DNA from: Taeniopygia guttata
Taxonomy: Eukaryota > Chordata > Aves > Passeriformes > Estrildidae
Assembly (NCBI RefSeq): GCF_048771995.1
Contig: NC_133032.1
Location: 16,496,501 to 16,560,500, forward strand
Direction: 5' to 3'
DNA length: 64,000 bases
Under the pieces are notes generated by a model. It did no database searches. It worked only from the letters and a program-made list of their open reading frames with translations, and had not been told where the DNA came from. Shown in pieces: positions 48,171 through 62,168 of this stretch (position 1 is its first letter; every line of letters begins with the position of its first letter). Position numbers and translations under genes: made by a program.

Positions 48171-50734
48171 TAGGTAATGCAGGCAAACTGCCTTGGGATT
48201 TTTGTTTGTTTAATTATGATGTTACAGTATAGACATAACAGCAGTCGTAGAGGAGGGGGCTAATTCAAAGCACTGTTGTTTAACCCTTCACTGTTGTTGC
48301 CCACTTTTCTTGTTTTGCAGTTCTCCTCTACTTGAGGAGAGCTTGCTGTACCTGTGGAACTACTAATTTCCCCTTGATACCACCAGCATGTTGCTGATAG
48401 GAAGAGGTAGCGTCCCTGTCATTACCTGATTCCATTTTGTCCTCTTGACGTCTGCTCTGTGGTTCACATCTCTATGTTCACTACAGGCTTAGAGTTGTCT
48501 CTTCCCTGCCTGATGAAGATTTTGATCTAGGGCTCCACTAGCTCCTAGTTAGTCATAGCCACATAGTCATAGCTTGGTTTTGCAACAAGGTAGTTTTAAC
48601 CCTAACTGTTCTGCCAGTCACCTTCCCTTGGGGTGTCTTGTGACCTGGAATAGCAGATGGGTCCTTGGCAGTCCTGGGGGAGAAGGCAGAATTAGCTAAG
48701 TGCACCTTTAGCAGCTAAGGTTGGTTTGTTGTTTGATTTTTTTTCAAAGCTTTTTTAATTTGCCTAAAAGTCCTTTTGACCCCTCAGCTTTGTGCAGTTT
48801 CAGCAGAGATGTGGTGTATGTGGTCCTCACAGAGCTCCAGTCTGCCTGCTGGTCAGCACCGCCGATGGAGCAGTGAGCACAGCCCAGTGTAGTGATGGAC
48901 AGCAGAGTTAGTGGACTGTTGTTTCATCATGACTATATGTAATGTGTGTACAATCTCCTCAGACTATTGTAGGAAGACAGTTACAACCTGGAGGACAGCA
49001 GAGCAGTGCTAGGTATAATAGACTTAGTAAATAATTAGACACCAAAGTAAATCCACTGAGGCAGCAGCCGAGCTGCCATGATTGTGTCATGCTTAGTGAT
49101 GTAATAAGCATGTTTGATCATGATTAAGCATGTTGCTTGTTAAAATAATGTAAAAGGATCTCAAGATTTTTCTAGGACAATGGAAGATTTATACATTCTG
49201 TCCAATGTCAGTTTGTGCTGTTCTCTTTTATTTCTACTACTTGTTAATATCAAAAGATACATGAAAAGTAAAATTTGTGGTATGCAGTATCAGTAGTGTG
49301 CTCCTTAAAAATAACCTGGCTGGCAGGTCTCAGTCAGGGTTAGTGAAATACCTTTTTTGTACATGTGTGTTTCTGAAGGAGTTACACCTGTATGTGTGCT
49401 AGACCTGTTGTTATGTACTTAAAGCATTTTTTGAAAGTAAATTTAAAACCAATATTACTATGTCTTGTGATGGCATAAAACTTAATGGAATGGGAAAGGA
49501 TTGAAGAAGGAAAATCCTGTGTATTGCTTGACACAGTTGGATCATTCAACAAAAATAATTTTCTTAAGACAGTGCAGCACAAACTTAAGCTTGGAGTAGC
49601 AAGGAACACAGGCTGTACAGTAGGAAAAGGAAACCATATGCCAGAAAGAGCTTATAATAATGTAAGGGTTTATTTAGGGATTAATGAAGACTTGCTACTC
49701 AGTAAGAGTCCATATCATGGTTCAGTTAGGCAAATTAGGTTAATTGTTTGGTATATGCAAATCAGGATCAAGTAATTTGTAACAACCAGGTGTGTTTATC
49801 TTGATATATAGCACTGGGAAAATTGTTGTTAGGCATATGTGGTTCTGTTCTGTTTAAAAGAGTGTCAATGAGCTGTAAAAGCAGCCCAAGGGAATCTGCA
49901 AAACACAGAGTGGAAAGTTAGTAAGAATGGGGGTGTCAGGAGGAGGTGATGAATATCATCCATCAGAATGAGTTGACAGATGGGGAGCAAGTGCCTTCCA
50001 TCATTAATTTGTTTATTTTTCTTCGGACTGGTTATAATTTGCAACTTAGACTAGACAAGACAGGTTATGGGAACAGCTTGGTATGGGCACTTTCTCTTGA
50101 AAGTTTTCTGGAAAAGCAGCAGAGAGGCAAGTGGTGATGCCTTGAATAAGTCTGACAAGCTTTGGCAGAACTTTTCTGTCAACAACCTTAGAGAATTTAA
50201 AAGTAAGAGCCTACATACAAAAATTGCATTTTCATATGGAGAAAATGATGGGATAGTTTCATCTAGTGCAAAAAGTTATTGCAAGAACTAGTGCTTCGAA
50301 TCTGTAGCCAGAAAAATTAGAATGGAAAGAAAAGCACAAATTATCAGGAGTGAGGATGAGTAACACTTGGCACAGACTACAAATGAAAGGAGTGAAGATG
50401 GAGTATCCTTTTCATCTGTCTTCTCGCTGAGATCTCTTTTTAGACAATTGTTTTTGTCCAGTTGTTGAGCTCAACACAGGAGCATTTTGCTGAAGTATAG
50501 TAGCCTGTGCTGCACCAGAGGCCAACTTGGTGGCCAAAAGGTCTTCTGACCCTAATGGCTCTCACATGTATACATATGTAGCATCTTCATCTGAAGTGAT
50601 GACAATATCTGTGACTGAACTGCACTGAAGTCATGGTGAATTAATGACTCTTCTGATATCAATACAAAAATAACTTACTGTAACTCTTGTGTATCTGTTT
50701 AGTAGGTACTTGGATGCATTTAGTCCAGAAAACT

Positions 50735-50860
50735 AATTATTCTGTGCATTTGGACAGTGCTCTCAGGCACTCTTGGGGATGGTCCTGTGTGGGGCTGAGA
50801 GTTGGATTTGATGAACTTTGTGGGTCCCTTCCAGCTTGGGATAATCTGAGATTCTACTCT
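50735..50860 (+). mobile_element. CR1 LINE extreme 3' end
   Basis: GGGGCTGAGAGTTGGATTTG, then TTGTGGGTCCCTTCCAGCTT and GATAATCTGAGATTCT, the terminal block of CR1, about 125 bp. Confidence 0.9.
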
Positions 50861-51326
50861 TTCTAGTTTATTTGGAAGGAAGTGTCCTTTTATCTCCATC
50901 ACTGCATGTCTTATATTTCTGTTAACTGCTGCCAATAATCCATAACAACTGATTAGAGGGAAAACATAGGAGGGTTGCGAAAAGCTTGCTCAGTGGCATT
51001 TCATGCTAGCCAAGTCCAAGGGAGCAAGCCAAGTCAATAGAGCTATGGTATCATTCTGCAAATATGTTGTATCTATGTGTAATTTTATTAAACAAGCCAA
51101 TCACAACCAGCAAAGATTGTGAAGGTTTTATATTAGCCAAGGGGTTAACAAGTTCTAACATGTGAAACAAAGCAATTTGTGTTCCAGCATAGCATACTAG
51201 AATATGTGCTTAGAAAACCTTACAAGTACTTGGAAGACTGTTGCTTAGACAGATTGCTTTGAAACTTTTTGAAATCTGAGAAATACCTCTGCAAGGCATT
51301 AACTTTTTTTTTAGACAGGCAATAAA

Positions 51327-51358
51327 ATGCAACTTTGTGGGAAGAGATGCAACTTTGT
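51327..51358. repeat. Short direct duplication, 20-bp period
   Basis: ATGCAACTTTGTG occurs twice, 20 bp apart, separated by GGAAGAG. Confidence 0.85.
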
Positions 51359-53110
51359 GTGTGTATGTGAAAAAATACACCTAAACAGGTCTGCTAGGAA
51401 GAAAATATATATGCTACAAGGTCTTGTTTAGAATATCAGATGTGAAACTGGACAGGAATTATGCTGATTAAGTAAAACATAGGAACATGGCCTGAGTGAT
51501 TAAATAGCAGCAAAACAAAGATTAAGTTGCCACATCTAGTACAACCACTATAGTGGTTTTAGGTTTAAAGTAGGAAACAGGAGTTCCTAGTGAATTGTTT
51601 TATAAGCAATGAAGCCGTCGGCATGATATTTATGATGCATTTGGCAGAGTGGAAATGCCTTCTGTGGCAGGATCAGTCCTTTTGCCCTGAGTGATAATTG
51701 TGTCCACTCAGTGAAGAAAATTGCACATCTACTACTCCAGAAGTTATTTGGCATTTTTGTGAGGGATTTATATGAGTTATTAGATAAACCCGTAATTTGG
51801 CTCCCACTGAAATGAATGGGAGAGACTGGAACCAGGGGGCTTATTCTGCAAATTGCTAGCCGTTTTTTTGACTCCATTAGCTGAGCAGATAACTGCTGGA
51901 TGAAGTGTTACAGATGTTGTTTTATGCCTTGCCACGATTGCTTTTCACTGAAGAGCACTCACTTCCTTTGATTGCCCATTTCTGAAGTTTACCTGTTATT
52001 TGTCATTGCTTTTGAGGGCTGTGCTGTTGGTGGCAGCTTGTTGGCAGCTGGTGTGTGGAGTGTGGTTCCTCACCAGGTGGTTTGTTACTGCTGGAATTTC
52101 ATGTGAAATTTGAATTTAATTTTAATACCACAGGTCTTTGAAAGTACTCTGTGGTCCATAAGCTGTCTTCATGCTATTAGTGGGCAGTAGTATTGCTTCA
52201 GCCATTGCAACCAGGGTACTTGGGTACAAGATTACTTGATTTCATGCAGTACATGTGTTACTGGACTCCTGCAGAATGCTGGCAGTGGTCTGTGCAAACT
52301 GCAGGAGAGTGGTGCGGAAAAAATCCAGTAAAATGTAATTGTAATCTGACTGGGAAATACTTAAATATTTCTGGTGAACTAACAGAACTAACTTGTGGAT
52401 AGAAGTTCAATTGAGCAGCATTAACTATGCATGCTTTGTTCAGTCGTGTCTGTAGTGCGCTTGAGTTTTATGAGACTCGAAAATAAAGACATGCTTTCTC
52501 TGGTTTTGATGCTGTACTGCCTGGAGTCTGACTACCATGGGAGTTAATTTTATATTGTCAGGGTTTCTTGTATGTAATATGTGTGTTGTAAGCTTTAGGG
52601 GATATTTTAATGCTTCATAAAAATTTTCATATGGCATATAATGCAGCTTGTTCACTTTTTTGATTTTTATGATCCACTTCTGGAAAGGACTGTCCAGAAG
52701 GCATAGATGGGGCTTGTACCTTCTGAAGGGGATGAGTTAAGTATAATCACATGCATGTCATTGGACTTACCTCATTCACGTTTGTAGTGCTAAAAGAGAG
52801 CATGTGATAATTTTTATGTGGGTCATGAGAGTAAGGACTGGCAATGATTTGCAACAGTAACAAGAGAAAAACAACAGAGTAAAAGCAAAACAAAACAAAC
52901 TGAAATTGATACTTTAGCCCTGACAGGACTAAAAATAGTAGATGATCTTTTTCTTTGTAGTTTGTAGCTGGTATGGGTGCTCTGGTGCCAGCCTAAAATG
53001 ACTCTCCACACTGGGTCCTGGCTGTAATGAAGGGCAATTTCTATTCTCTATTAATATTTTATTAGCTCTTTCTAGGAGCTTCTACTCCCTTACCTCTCTC
53101 AGGTCTGAGT

Positions 53111-53151
53111 CAGCAAGTATTGATAGTGATGAACACTATCAATACTTGCTG
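53111..53151. repeat. Perfect 18-bp inverted repeat, 5-base loop
   Basis: CAGCAAGTATTGATAGTG (53111-53128), loop ATGAA, and the exact reverse complement at 53134-53151. In the MAP3K20 intron, about 130 bp from a CR1 end. Confidence 0.97.
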
Positions 53152-53284
53152 TATGAAGTTATGACGGATGTAGGAATCAAATATATGAACTTTCCAGGGA
53201 TATATATGCACCTGTACTTAAAAATTACGAAGTTCACAGTAAGTGACCTCATGGGAACCCATCCAGCCCCATATTCATTCAAAG

Positions 53285-53620
53285 AACAGAATCACAGAAT
53301 CAACTAGATTGGATGAGACCTTGTAAATCATCAAGACCAACCTGTGACCTAACACCACTTTGTTAACTAGACTGTGGCGTTGACTGCCACATCTGGTGTT
53401 TCCTGAAATACCTCCAAGGATGGTGACTCCACCACTTCCATGGGCAGCCCATTACAATGCTCAGTCACCCTTTCTGTGAAAAACTTCTTCCTGGTGTCCA
53501 GCTTAAACCTTCCCTGGTGCAGTTTAAGTCTCTGTCCTATTGCTAATTGCTGGGAGAAGAGACTGACCCTCACCTGGCTACAACCTCCTTTCAGGTTTAC
53601 TGCTATGTGGGGTTTGCTGA
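53285..53620 (-). mobile_element. CR1 LINE 3' end, antisense
   Basis: AGAATCACAGAATCAACTAG at the terminal repeat, followed by TGACTCCACCACTTCCATGG, CATTACAATGCTCAGTCACC and CTCTGTCCTATTGCTAATTG. About 330 bp, 5'-truncated. Confidence 0.92.
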
Positions 53621-56600
53621 TAAAAGGAGATTAAACTGTATTTATTATACCAGAGGAGTGTCTTAAAATTTCTTAGTTTCTGTTTTACAGGGTGGTTATT
53701 TCGCAAGGTTTTCTGTTAGGGGTTTTTATACATTTTGGTAGAGGAATTGGCTTAGAGCACTCCTCTTGGTGCTGACTAGGGTATTCTCAAAAGGTATCAA
53801 GAGTATACTTAGAACCCTTTATAGACTGGAAGTTGTCAAAATTGCTTCAGATGCTCCAGCTGTTGTGTATTCTGTATCTTGCAGAATCAATCATTTTGGA
53901 TAGGACAGACTTCTGCAATGAATCTGACTATTCTTTATTTGCCCTATTCTTGGCTTTCATTCAAGGGGTAATTTTCTGGAGGACTTTATTTTCTAAATGA
54001 GTGTTCTATTTCCAGGAGTCCAGAAAGTCACTGCATGAGTTTTTCTTAGTGGATGCTTTTGGTAAGACTGTGTTGTGTCATGGCATATGTGTTGCAACCA
54101 AAATACTGTCCAAACCCCATATTTGGGAGACACCAGTATAATGAAAGATGCCAGAATACAATTATTCTTGCCTAGAGCAGGCTTTAGTTTCATTTTGTCT
54201 GTTTTAAGAAACTTCATTCCTGTGTCTCTCCCTCCTAAAACAATCACGGAAACACAGAAATCCAGACATAGAAAAGAATTTGTCTGTATTTTGTTACACT
54301 TTATTGTAGTGGATTTTTAAACTCATGTATTTAAACATTTTTATACCAAGTTTTTCATTAAATGAGTAACAGATTGAGAGTTGCCTCATATAAATAGTGA
54401 GTATTTGTAGTACAAGTTGTGTGGTTTACTGGGTTTTTTTTGACCAGCTTAATTTGAGATTCTTACACTGGCTTGTATGTATACTTTTATTTTAAATCAA
54501 GGCAACTTTGGGGTTAATTTGATATGGACATCAGCTTCAGTGAAACTGGTGTGTCAGGGCCCACATTGGCAGTATGTGGCTTCAAAAAGTATTTTGAATC
54601 AGTTGAGACATAATAACTGTCTGTGGTGTAAACCACTAGATTTTGTATTAAAATTGTAAAGGGACAAGTGCGGATATCCTGTGGACTGGTGGCCAGTGTT
54701 GAACTGTTGCAACATAAACAAATTTGATTAACAGATAAATTATTAAGCTAAGATGCACATGATATGTCTGTTGCTTCCTTTTGCTTGTCTTTTGAATTGC
54801 CTTAAACTTTGTGAGAAGTGAAATTACCTTCCATGTGCTGCTCATTAGCTTGGTTGAGTCACAGGAAATTACTGTGTGCCTGATCCCTGGGTTAGGAATA
54901 TCTCTAGGATATCTCTTGGACCCTTTTATCTCAGTTATCTTCAATCTTCAATTTCAGTGGTTTGCTTGTTTTCATTTGGGTTTTTTTCAGAAGATGTAGC
55001 ATCTGCAAATGAACAAGTTTTTGAGCTGGTTTCCTACAAATTATGCATAAATGTTGTTTAGAATAGGGAGAAAATGTCTGATTGTTTAGGAAACACTCTT
55101 TGCTGTCCACAACATGTAGCCTGTTAGGATATTATTAAATATTCTTTACTTTCCTAATTTGTTTAATTCCATTGCATATTGTCTTAAAATTTTTTCTATC
55201 AGTTGCAAGTTTTTTTTGACAGTGGGCTGCTCACATTTCCGGTAGATTCTTAGTTGCAATTAAGGGCATTTTTCCTAGGGTGATTTAGTTAGTTTGTTTG
55301 TTTCTTTTTGTTGGGTTTTTTTGTGGTTGGGGTTTTTTTTTTTTTGCCTTTTTTTTATTTCATTTTAAATTTTTCTCTAGATATGTTTCTTCTGTTTCAG
55401 TCTTCTTTTTACATGCACTCTGTTGTTACTTATAATTTGGAGGAGAGGTTGTGGTGCTTAGTTTTTTTATGCCAGCAACCCTTGACATCAAATGGCAGCT
55501 CTTTTGTTTCCCCTCCCACGACATTTTCTGACCCTGAACTTCTGTTGAAGTGATTAACTGCAAAATGGTATTCTTGGATATTTAAGCTGTCCTGATGCTT
55601 TGCTGTGGAAATCTCACGGATACACAAGAAATCCTGTTTTCTCAAAGTGCTGGTTTAGGCTGTTGCAGGCTCAAGCAATTGAGGATTGGTTCAAGATAGA
55701 CTTATGTAGACATTTATTTAACTATATGGTTTTCTTAAAACAGTGTTACAAGTAGAAAATCACAATGACAGGTGAGTGGTAACTTGAGAGATGACAAATG
55801 ATTGCATGTTTGAGTCTTACGTGATTTCAGGGACAGCTAACAATTTAAATGTCTGTGACCCACATGTAAATTTGTTGGTGTTGCAATTCCTGGGGATGCT
55901 GATTAAATAACTTGCACTGACTGCAGCATACAGAGTGACAAATTGTTTCTGATGATCCCAGAGTACTCTTGAGGCGAGTGGAAATATTGTTTGACTCTGA
56001 CACAGTTTCTAGGTTGTTGCACGCCTGTGTGATGGGTCAGATGAAGTCAGAGACCTGTGCTGGAGTTGATGTGATCTGAGTCTGGCACCAGGAGGCCATT
56101 TTCCACAGGAATATTCAAAGCTGAGCATGGGGGCTGCAGTCTCTGGCTGGGTCCCCAAACTACCCACCACACACATGGTGGCAATGGAATCTTGAACAAG
56201 GTGTTTTGGGCTTTTAAGAGGGCAATAAAATTCTCTATAGAACTAGATAGGCCTTACTTTACTTCCTTTTTTTTGTTTTTTACTCCTTAATTTTAAACTG
56301 GCTGCATGCCGGCTGCATAAGGTTCTAGGACACAAGTTTTCACTGAAAACAGAGTTGAAGAAAAGACAAAATATAGCCTAACTTGGATGCAAGCATCAAA
56401 ATCAGTCTTTTTAATTGTAATGACACAACTAAGACTATAAAAGTTATTTCATATTTACCTATTTCCACTTACTAAGGTGGTGATAGAGAAAGTTTCCTTT
56501 TTAAGAGTATAACATAAACAGTCGCGGTGAAACATTCAGATATGTTTATGTTAGCTGGAGGCTGCAGAGGAGCCCAGAGAACAGCTTCAACATTAACTCT

Positions 56601-59600
56601 TACTCCTATAGTCAGTTAATTGTACTCACACACCAGGGAGATGAAGCCAGCAAGGTCACAGAGCTGCGCTTCTGATCCAACTGCCTCCAAACTGCCCTGT
56701 TTGTCTTTTTAAATATTTCATCTGTTGAAATTCAGCCACTGGGGAAAAATCCTAGTTTAATAAACTAAACATGTTTGTTTGTTAGACTAATGTTTAGAGA
56801 ACCTGTATTCTGCATAATTTCAATTTAAGAAAGTCAGCTCCACAGGGAAACTGGGTGTCTTGCACACAGGAGGGGCCCCTTATGGGTGTACGTCCTTGGC
56901 AGAATAGGGCCTGGCCCTTGGATGTCATTGAAGGGGAACAGTGCCACACACTTAGACTCTTATCTTCTGCCTCTGGTTGGTTATTTTTTTTTTTACTCCA
57001 AAACTCCTGAAAATTGAGGTTCCTAGTGGCTAAATGGTGGAGGCAAGGGAGAAAAAAATTGTGTTATGATAGACATGACTGACCAAATAGCTGTAGGCAC
57101 CTGATTTTTGTGTATTGGGCACCTGATTTACCAGTAGCCACATCAAAAATAAGCATGGCTTGTAAAATCCCTTGAGCTGTTGTAGGAGAAGGGAGGAAGC
57201 TCTTGGTAGACACCAGAAGATGAGATGCATTTGCTTGTACCAAGTTGCTCTTGGAAGGTGGGATAACCAAAAGACAGGCATGCAGGCTGGGCAGGTGGCA
57301 GTCTTTCAGTGAAAGCTGAGGCACTGTGCAAATTATTATCTGGCAGAAGCAGAATAGGAGAGATGAATGAGTAGGTTGTTCTGGAAACTTGTTAAAATCA
57401 ACTAGTTGCACCCTCAAGTAGATGAGTAACATTTACTGAGAGGTTATCTTTTCCTCTTGGAAGAATTGTACAGCTGAAAAAGTGTCATGCAAAAGTGTTA
57501 TGTGAAGTAGAGGGGGGAAAATGTGCAGAAATCACTTCTTGTCTAATCTTGTAACAACTTTAGTTTTAGTAATGTTAGATGCATTTGAGGCAAAGCTTTG
57601 GAATATGAATGCTTATAAGTGGTGATTGGTGGGTTTCCATTTTGTGAACTGTGTACTTTTAGTCTCCTAAACCAAGGAAAAGGCTTTTTGACTTCTCTGT
57701 GATATGTCTTGTATGCTGAGGGTACTGTGTGTGATGTAAGTATGGAACAACAGATGGCTACAATTTGGAGATGTTGAATTCCTCTTTCTTTTGGATGTTG
57801 CCTTGCTATTACCCCTGTAAGAGTTTGTGAGAGCTCTAAAGGCAAATGCAAGGTCCAGACCCCACTCAAAAGTCCACACGTTTTGGAGTTCTGCTCTTAA
57901 CTTTCGGATTCTCGGTTGTTTTTGTATTTCTGTTTTATTGTAACGTCATCTCTCAAAGCCAGAGTCTCATCTGTCCTGTGCAGAAGTGCAGAAGTTGGCA
58001 GTAATGTGGTTTCTGGCACTTTGTTCTTGGTGGTTTACTCTGTTCCCATTGCAGACCAATGTTCCCTGTAAGTGCTATAATTCTGGAAGGAGTCCAGCTA
58101 TTTTTCACTGACTGGGAATAAAGCTCATTCTTAGGATCAACAAGACCCTGTTTTTACTTAATAAATTTGAAACCTGCAGTAAGAAATCTCCTGCCTTTTC
58201 ATTCATATGATTCTGTGCTATACTGTGAGAAGCAGGATATTCACTGCCTGTTACTGCTGTTAGTGAGATGAATGTGAAGTAACGGCACTAACAGGGTGCC
58301 TGACTCAAGAAATTCAGGGCGAGTGACACTTGATTCTGTAGCAACATTGGCATCAGCTGTTAGCTCTGGTGACATGGTCATTACCTTGAAATTGTGACCC
58401 GAGTTCCCTTTTTGAGAAACGAAGAACCTGCAAACCCACTTCAAAGACCAGGGCAGCTGCTTTGTTTGTCTTTTAAAAATCTGTATTTCTGCCTTTTTGC
58501 TTGGTCAATGTTTAGAGCCATTTAAAAAGTAAATGTGACATGGGGAATGAGATCCTGCAGCTAGAGCTCCGTTATAATTACATATTCAACCACAGCCGCA
58601 CAAAGGAAAATGAGAGTCCCTTTTCCTTTATGTACCGTATTTCAGCTTTCCCTTAGGTTTAAATTGGCGTTTTGGGCTATACTCGCTTGAGCCACTGAAG
58701 AGCTTATCAGAAAAGGAGGGAAACAGGGGGAGGGAAAGAAAGATAGATTTCCAAATGACAAGCGTTTGAATAGTCAGAGTTCAATCCCTAAAACAAAAAG
58801 TGGAATCTTTTTTTTTTCTAAATAATGTGCTTTACAGTCTCACCTCTCATCTTGAGAAACATAAAAGAGCAAGTAAAAGAGATGACCCAAATCACAGAGT
58901 TCTTTGAAAGGAGAAATTCAGCTGTTTTGAACACTTACAATCAAAGGAAGTGGTTTCCCTAATTACATGAACTATGTGAAAGCTCTCAGAATAGCTCTTC
59001 CACCCCAGGATTCCTTGCACTTTAGAAGTTTGCATAAAAGCTCACATGGAGAATCAGATGCAAAGTGTTTGATTCAAATTTTATTAGGCAGAAGTGAGCA
59101 TACATTCCTATCTCTAGGTTTGACAGCTGCTTGGGTTTGGACCACAAGCCTGGGTTTGATGGATTTCAGTCCTATACTTAAATCTTTCACTCTTCAGGTT
59201 CTCTGGTGAGACACCCCTATCGAGAAAAGTAGAATTGAAAAAATTGAGAAAGGATAGAGGGATTTCTTTGTGAGCTTTCAGTTTAGGATTCTTCACTCTG
59301 ATTAGGCTGTTCATTGTTATGAAAACCCCTCCGTGTACACAGCTTTTATGAGGAATTTTGATTCCTCACATTTTAAAGAAATTTAAATGTGTATCTTAAA
59401 ATATACATTTGGAAGAATTGCAATCTGAATTCTAAAACTTTAGTATTATTCTAGCACCACCATTTACTTAAATCCATCAAAATTCTGAATTCAGTAGAGA
59501 CTTTGAACAAAAAAGCAATATATTCAAAAGACTATTACACCTTGTGGTTTCTTTTTGTACGTACACCATAATAAAGGTATATATAAAGTCTAAACTAAAC

Positions 59601-61744
59601 AGTGAGGACACAAGAAAAGATGCAGGACTCTTCTAAAGGCTTAAGATCTCTGGTGCCGTCCCTGAGGCTACAATATGGACTAATTAATGGTTTAAATATA
59701 TAAAAATCTTTGCAAGGTTTGCGGTAATACGAAAGACCATCACACTTGATCTGGGCAATAGTGACCTCAAAATGGTCTCATTCTCCCCTCAGAGCTAACT
59801 ATAGTAATTATATCCAGATTTGGTAAAGACAGAGATAATTGATAAAATGGACCTTGAGGAGAGATCTAAAAACTCTTCAAAGTGCAACAATTCAAATTCA
59901 AAAAGGAAGAAAGGCAGGAGGATTATGACAGCCTTCTGCATATATGGAATCAACCAAACCCTCTTTGTAGTAACACAATATGCCAATTGCGAGATACCAC
60001 TAACTCATCTTGAAGAGAAGGAGGAATGTTTCTCTAGTCCTTTTTTCCTTTCAGCACTGGTGGGGTTTTTCTCCCTCTCTTCCCAGGCAGAAGGAAGGAC
60101 TTTACCTGGAATAAAGGAATTGTCTCCTAGAAGTAAACACCCTCAGGAGGCCAGTGGTGTTGCAAGTAAAGTGTACAGCACAGTAGCAGCACAGGTAGAA
60201 AGGGAAGGGAAATGTTGCATAGCCATATAGCTGTGACAGGGTGGAAAAGAGTTCTTACTGTGTCTCAGGCAGCAAAGCTTTACTAGAGGATGATTTTGCT
60301 TGGTTGAAGGAGAATGCTTGAAGTCATTCCAGCCTTGCTTGACCAGAAGGCATGAAAAAGTACATCTGCTTGTGTCTGATTCTTGATAAGAGTCAGTTTC
60401 TTAGGCAAGGGTTTTGGTATGTCTGGCACTGGAAAATGGGAAGCTATGATATATGTGATGCGGTTATTCTTCCACACCAAAGGATCTGTTGCAGATTTAA
60501 ATGTACTTTGTGCCACCAAAACATCATGGAGCTCCTGGGCCCTGAATCCAGCTTGTGAGCTCAGTTCATTGCACTGAACTTTGCTAATCTAATCCTTGTC
60601 ATGCTTGGAGCATAAATCAGTTAGTAGTTACGCAAAGACTACAGGCATTGCTGGAATAGGAAGAGATGCAAGTTCACTCTGCTGCTCTCAGATTCAGATT
60701 GGAATTGTCATTAGCTGTAGCATAATGCCTTCTTTCCAGCTCTTTAGGTACAGCCCAGGAGAGAGGTTTTGTTGGACTCTGCACATGATCCTGGTCCTGA
60801 AAGTTCCTGTGGTCCCATATATATACAGTTCCAGCTTCCTCTTCATTTATTACAGGTCCTCAGCAAGCACAGTGCACAGCTGTCGAGGAAGTAGTGCAGG
60901 TCAGTGGTTTTGTAACCACAGAATAGATGATCTTCATTTTGTAACTGGCCTTTCAAATGTTATTAATTTCCCATTAAGTATGTGTGATGTTCCTCTTGTA
61001 TTAGTAAGTGCAGACCCGGGTGGTGGTTACAGTACCTCTGGACGTTCTTCCATGGCTCTGGGGAAAGAACTGGTTAGAGATATTGTTTCAATGGAGAAGG
61101 GCAATGAGAAATGAGACTTTTGACTTAATTTGATATCCTGTAGTAGCACAAGAACCCCTGTAAGTTCAGTGCTCCCTTGTAGGTCTGCAGGACTCAAAGA
61201 AACTGCCTTTGTAGGTCAGTCTGTAGTCTCACTCTTCTAGATAGGTTCTCCTGGATTTCCACTTTTTGCGGAGTTCAGAGATACTGGTATTCAAGTTATT
61301 AACTTTTAAAAAATATATTTTGAGGCTGCCCATTTGTATTCCTATATAACAAGGATTAGAAATGAAATTGTTGTTATTGCCATATCTGTGTAAGCTGAGA
61401 GATATAAAGATGCCTAGATAAGATAGGGAGTTCTGTGTACAAGAAATTCATCACAGAAAAGTAAGGGAAAAGCTGAAGTTACGTGTCAGAAATATATAGT
61501 AGAATAATACTAATAAATGTGGATGTATGACACTAAGAGCATTTTTTGAACTATTGCTGGTTTTTCTCCAACCTTTTTACCTTAGCCATTGTTTTACTTA
61601 AAATTTTTTAGTTCTAATGGAAAAAAGATTGAGCTACCATAAAGGCAGCACGAAGAATCCCAAGAAGAAATAAAGACTGGGCCCATGTTTCATAAAGATG
61701 AAAGCTTAAAAGTTGATGAATTTTATGTAGAATTTTATCTAGGC

Positions 61745-61762
61745 TTTTTTTTTTTTTTTTTT
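61745..61762. repeat. T18 homopolymer
   Basis: Eighteen consecutive T in the MAP3K20 intron; not next to any recognised element. Confidence 0.97.
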
Positions 61763-62139
61763 GTAACCATTGCTACCCAATAGAAGTAGCATTTGAACCA
61801 AGTTTCTAAGTAAAATACAATTTTCGGTCTTAGACAAAGAAGAGTGACTTTCCTGAAAAGCAGGTGGAATTCACCATGATTCATGATGGATATTTTGGAC
61901 AGTTTCACATAAAACTGTGATGTGTGTCATTCAGTAATGGTGACAGCTCATTTTCCTGAAAACCTCAGATTTGTGAGGTTGTGCTTTGGGGTAGGTGAAA
62001 GTCACGGAAAAATACCTCTCATCCGTGGAGAACTCTCATTCACTTCAGCAGAGTGCCAACATGTGTAGTTGGCAACTACTTTGCTTTCTTTTTATGGCTG
62101 CTGATCACAGCTGTGATTTCTGTTTTGAAAGCTTTTTTA

Positions 62140-62168
62140 AGTTAGGTGGACTCCAGGTCCACCTAACT
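62140..62168. repeat. Perfect 12-bp inverted repeat, 5-base loop
   Basis: AGTTAGGTGGAC (62140-62151), loop TCCAG, GTCCACCTAACT (62157-62168). Confidence 0.95.
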
